Source of the DNA: an uncultured beta proteobacterium
Lineage (GTDB): Bacteria > Pseudomonadota > Gammaproteobacteria > Burkholderiales > Burkholderiaceae
DNA length: 10,491 nt
NCBI GenBank assembly: GCA_903827075.1
Contig: CAIKGX010000225.1
Coordinates: 1-10,491, forward strand
Direction of reading: 5' to 3'
The notes under the pieces were generated by a model that searched no databases, was not told the origin of the DNA, and saw only the letters and a list, made by a program, of their open reading frames with translations. This document shows positions 8,254 to 10,491 of the stretch, in pieces. Made by a program: the position numbers and the translations under genes. The first letter of the stretch is position 1, and each line of letters opens with the position of its first letter.

Positions 8254-9264
8254 ATGGATGATCGTTCCCGCGCCTTACTAAAAACCCTGATCGAGCGATA
8301 TATCGAGGAGGGGCAGCCTATTGGCTCACGTACCCTTTCCCGTTTCTCGGGATTGGATCTCTCCGCAGCCACTATTCGCAATGTCATGGCTGATTTAGAG
8401 GATATGGGCTTAGTGACTAGCCCTCACACCTCAGCGGGCCGCATACCTACTCCACAGGGATACCGCTTATTTGTTGACACCATGGTGACGGTACGCCCCA
8501 TAGAGGAAATGGCAGCGCGTGAGATGGAAAAAGGGCTTTTGCCAGACTCCCCGCAGCGGGTTTTAAGTTCGGCAGCGCAAATTTTGTCTAATTTGACCCA
8601 TTTTGCGGGCGTGGTAATGACACCAAAGCGAGCCCAAGTCTTTAAGCATATTGAATTTCTGCGTCTGGGCGAAGGCAAAATACTGCTCATTATGGTGACT
8701 CCGGAGGGGGATGTGCAGAACCGAATTTTGCCAACCACCCAGGATTACACTCCTAGCCAGTTAGTGGAGGCAGGCAATTACATCAATGCGCAGTTTGCGG
8801 GCAAGAGTTTTGCTGAGGTCCGTGCCCACCTCCGATCGGATTTAGATAATTTAAGGACAGATATTTCTGGCTTGATGTCCTTGGCTTTGCATAGCGGTGT
8901 TAGTGATTACGGTATGGGTCAAGGCGAGGTGGTTTTATCTGGAGAGCATCGCCTGCTTAACGTGGGTGACCTGAGTTCTAATTTAAATAAACTGCGCAAG
9001 ATGTTTGACATGCTTGAGCAAAAATCAGTCTTAATGCAACTCTTAGATGTATCAAGTCATGCCGATGGTATTCAAATCTTTATTGGTGGTGAAAGTGATT
9101 TATTGCCGTATGAAGATTTGGCGGTGATCAGCGCACCTTATAGTGTTGATGGTCAAATCGTCGGCACTTTGGGTGTCATTGGCCCTACTCGTATGGCATA
9201 CGATAGAGTTATTCCTATTGTGGATATCACCTCGAAGTTATTGTCAGGCGCCTTGAGTTCATAA
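8254..9264 (+). CDS. hrcA: heat-inducible transcription repressor HrcA
   Basis: HrcA is a cytosolic repressor of chaperone genes. It binds the CIRCE inverted repeat (TTAGCACTC-N9-GAGTGCTAA) and needs GroEL to stay active; heat shock titrates GroEL and lifts repression. The 336 residues are the usual length. The N-terminal winged-helix DNA-binding domain covers about residues 1-75, with the hallmark run GQPIGSRTLS (20-29), SAATIRNVMADLEDMG (37-52), then SPHTSAGRIPTPQGYR (56-71). The remainder is the GAF-like dimerisation and inducer domain. The C-terminus carries the conserved GVIGPTRMAY (307-316). The ATG at 8254 is the only possible start: the frame has a stop at 8218 and no ATG, GTG or TTG between. 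There is no clear Shine-Dalgarno sequence. hemH follows after 51 bp in the same frame and is probably cotranscribed. The sigma-32-type promoter beyond hemH suggests grpE-dnaK-dnaJ follows. Confidence 0.97.
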   Translation: MDDRSRALLKTLIERYIEEGQPIGSRTLSRFSGLDLSAATIRNVMADLEDMGLVTSPHTSAGRIPTPQGYRLFVDTMVTVRPIEEMAAREMEKGLLPDSPQRVLSSAAQILSNLTHFAGVVMTPKRAQVFKHIEFLRLGEGKILLIMVTPEGDVQNRILPTTQDYTPSQLVEAGNYINAQFAGKSFAEVRAHLRSDLDNLRTDISGLMSLALHSGVSDYGMGQGEVVLSGEHRLLNVGDLSSNLNKLRKMFDMLEQKSVLMQLLDVSSHADGIQIFIGGESDLLPYEDLAVISAPYSVDGQIVGTLGVIGPTRMAYDRVIPIVDITSKLLSGALSS

Positions 9265-9315
9265 GGCCAAGATATTTTTGATCAAACATATTTAAAGAAT
9301 AGAGACGAGTTAGCC

Positions 9316-10410
9316 TTGAATCAAAATCCGCATTTACGCCCTTCAAAGACTGCAGTCTTATTGCTTAATTTAGGCACGCCATCAGCACCAACGCCAAAAG
9401 CAGTCAGAGCCTACTTAAAAGAATTTCTCTCTGACCCACGTGTTGTAGAAATCCCTCGAATCATTTGGTGGTGCATTTTGAATGGCATTATTTTGCCGAT
9501 ACGTAGCAGTGCCTCAGCAAAAAAATATGCTTCTATTTGGTTGCCAAAATTGGGCTCCCCTTTAATGCACTACTCACGCTTACAGGCCAAAGAGCTGGGA
9601 GAGAGATTTGCCAATCAAGGGCATACCGTCTTGGTTGATTTAGCAATGCGCTATGGCAAGCCGTCCACCCAAGAAGTGCTCGAAAGCCTAAAGGCACAAG
9701 GCATGGAGCGTTTACTACTACTACCTTTATATCCACAGTATTCTGCGACTACTGCCGCTTCTAGCTTTGATGAAGTGTTTCGTGTACTGGGGACATGGCG
9801 CGATCAGCCAGAACTGCGTTTGGTAAAGCATTATCACGATCATCCTGCCTATATCTCAGCCTTACGTGACCAAGTATTCAGTGCTTGGGAAAAAGAGGGG
9901 CGCCCAGATTTTGCTAAGGGCGATCGTTTTGTCATGTCCTTTCATGGTTTACCTAAACGCAATTTAATGAAAGGTGATCCCTATCACTGCGAATGCTTAA
10001 AGACAGGTCGTTTGCTTGGGGAATCTTTAGGTTTAGAGGCGGGGCAATATCTAGTGACCTTCCAATCTCGCTTTGGTAAAGCAGAATGGCTCAAGCCTTA
10101 TACAGCGCCAACCATTGAAAAGTTGGGTAAAGAGGGTTGTCAGCGCATGGATATTTTCTGCCCTGGCTTTCCAGCAGATTGCCTGGAAACATTAGAAGAA
10201 ATTGCAATGGAAGCGCGTGAAATTTTCTTAGAGCATGGCGGCAAAGATTACCGTTACATTCCTTGTTTAAATAGCAATCCCAAATGGATTGAGGCGCTTG
10301 ATGAAATTGCCAGCCAGCATTTGCTAGGCTGGTCCCTTGGTACAGAATCTGAAGCAGAGCTTACTGAGCGCAATGAGCGCGCTGAATTAATCAAAGCAAG
10401 AGTTGTTTAG
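9316..10410 (+). CDS. hemH: ferrochelatase (protohaem ferro-lyase)
   Basis: HemH inserts Fe2+ into protoporphyrin IX, the last step of protohaem synthesis, in the cytosol or loosely at the inner membrane. The 364 residues match betaproteobacterial ferrochelatases. The N-terminus has KTAVLLLNLGTPSAPT (11-26) and FLSDPRVVEIPR (37-48). The metal-insertion histidine is His210 in MSFHGLPKRN. QSRFGKAEWLKPYT (250-263) and FCPGFPADCLETLEE (281-295) follow, the latter holding the conserved active-site Glu291. Cysteines in YHCEC (225 and 227) resemble those seen in other alpha- and betaproteobacterial members; I see no basis for claiming a metal cluster. The start is TTG at 9316. The frame is open back to the hrcA stop, but there is no in-frame ATG or GTG in the gap, and the first ATG downstream is at residue 84, past conserved sequence. 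The ribosome site is weak (GACGAG, 9304-9309). Confidence 0.96.
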   Translation: MNQNPHLRPSKTAVLLLNLGTPSAPTPKAVRAYLKEFLSDPRVVEIPRIIWWCILNGIILPIRSSASAKKYASIWLPKLGSPLMHYSRLQAKELGERFANQGHTVLVDLAMRYGKPSTQEVLESLKAQGMERLLLLPLYPQYSATTAASSFDEVFRVLGTWRDQPELRLVKHYHDHPAYISALRDQVFSAWEKEGRPDFAKGDRFVMSFHGLPKRNLMKGDPYHCECLKTGRLLGESLGLEAGQYLVTFQSRFGKAEWLKPYTAPTIEKLGKEGCQRMDIFCPGFPADCLETLEEIAMEAREIFLEHGGKDYRYIPCLNSNPKWIEALDEIASQHLLGWSLGTESEAELTERNERAELIKARVV

Positions 10411-10429
10411 GTGAGATTCATCAAAGCAA

Positions 10430-10458
10430 CTTGAAATTGGGTTACATTGCCCCCTATT
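10430..10458 (+). promoter_or_regulatory. sigma-32 (RpoH) type heat-shock promoter for a gene beyond the right edge
   Basis: CTTGAAA (10430-10436) is a perfect match to the sigma-32 -35 consensus. It is followed after 14 nt by CCCCTATT (10451-10458), close to the -10 consensus CCCCATNT. TTGAAA (10431-10436) with TATTAC (10455-10460), 18 nt apart, would also make a passable sigma-70 promoter, so basal plus heat-induced expression is possible. Transcription would begin near 10465, and no coding start is recognisable before the window ends. From the usual gene order after hrcA-hemH in betaproteobacteria I infer that it drives grpE and then dnaK-dnaJ. No CIRCE element is visible beside it. Confidence 0.75.
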
Positions 10459-10491
10459 ACAAAGAAGTAGCCATTCTGATAGAAAAGTGAA

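Noticed and set aside
8217..8387. 57-residue N-terminal extension of the nadK frame
   Set aside because: It overlaps the conserved winged-helix start of hrcA on the other strand, and NadK similarity begins only after the ATG at 8216.
9250..9279. GCCTT/AAGGC inverted repeat over the hrcA stop followed by TTTTT
   Set aside because: The stem is only 5 bp with an 8-nt loop, and the T-run begins 8 nt after the stem; too weak to call a terminator, and hemH appears to be downstream in the same transcript.

Overview
The window looks like a core-genome segment of a betaproteobacterium. The protein sequences and gene order fit Burkholderiaceae, and Polynucleobacter is my best guess. That guess rests on the moderate GC content with many A/T-ending codons, the hrcA-hemH pair and the glnE/yhdP neighbourhood. 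I ran no database search.

Layout from left to right: (1) Positions 1-2702, minus strand, hold the N-terminal 900 codons of a YhdP/AsmA-like envelope protein; its C-terminus lies beyond the left edge. (2) Positions 2780-5584, plus strand, hold glnE, the bifunctional glutamine synthetase adenylyltransferase/adenylyl-removing enzyme, divergent from yhdP across 77 bp. (3) Positions 5614-7284, minus strand, hold recN, convergent with glnE across 29 bp. (4) Positions 7311-8216, minus strand, hold nadK, 26 bp upstream of recN and probably in one transcript with it. (5) Positions 8254-9264, plus strand, hold hrcA, the heat-shock repressor, divergent from nadK across 37 bp. (6) Positions 9316-10410, plus strand, hold hemH, ferrochelatase, 51 bp after hrcA with a TTG start. 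(7) Positions 10411-10491 hold a strong sigma-32-type heat-shock promoter pointing off the right edge, probably towards grpE-dnaK-dnaJ.

The genes cover nitrogen assimilation control, DNA double-strand break repair, NADP supply, proteostasis control, haem synthesis and outer-membrane lipid homeostasis. Apart from the heat-shock grouping (hrcA plus the sigma-32 promoter) they are unrelated housekeeping functions. Every gene is intact in the window except yhdP, which is cut only by the window edge. No RNA gene, mobile element, CRISPR array or phage remnant was seen, and no intergenic gap exceeds 81 bp.

I did not find a previously undescribed system. The points worth a second look are regulatory: the heat-shock promoter at the right edge, the very compact Shine-Dalgarno-poor hrcA/nadK divergent region, and a yhdP promoter candidate that would give an almost leaderless mRNA.
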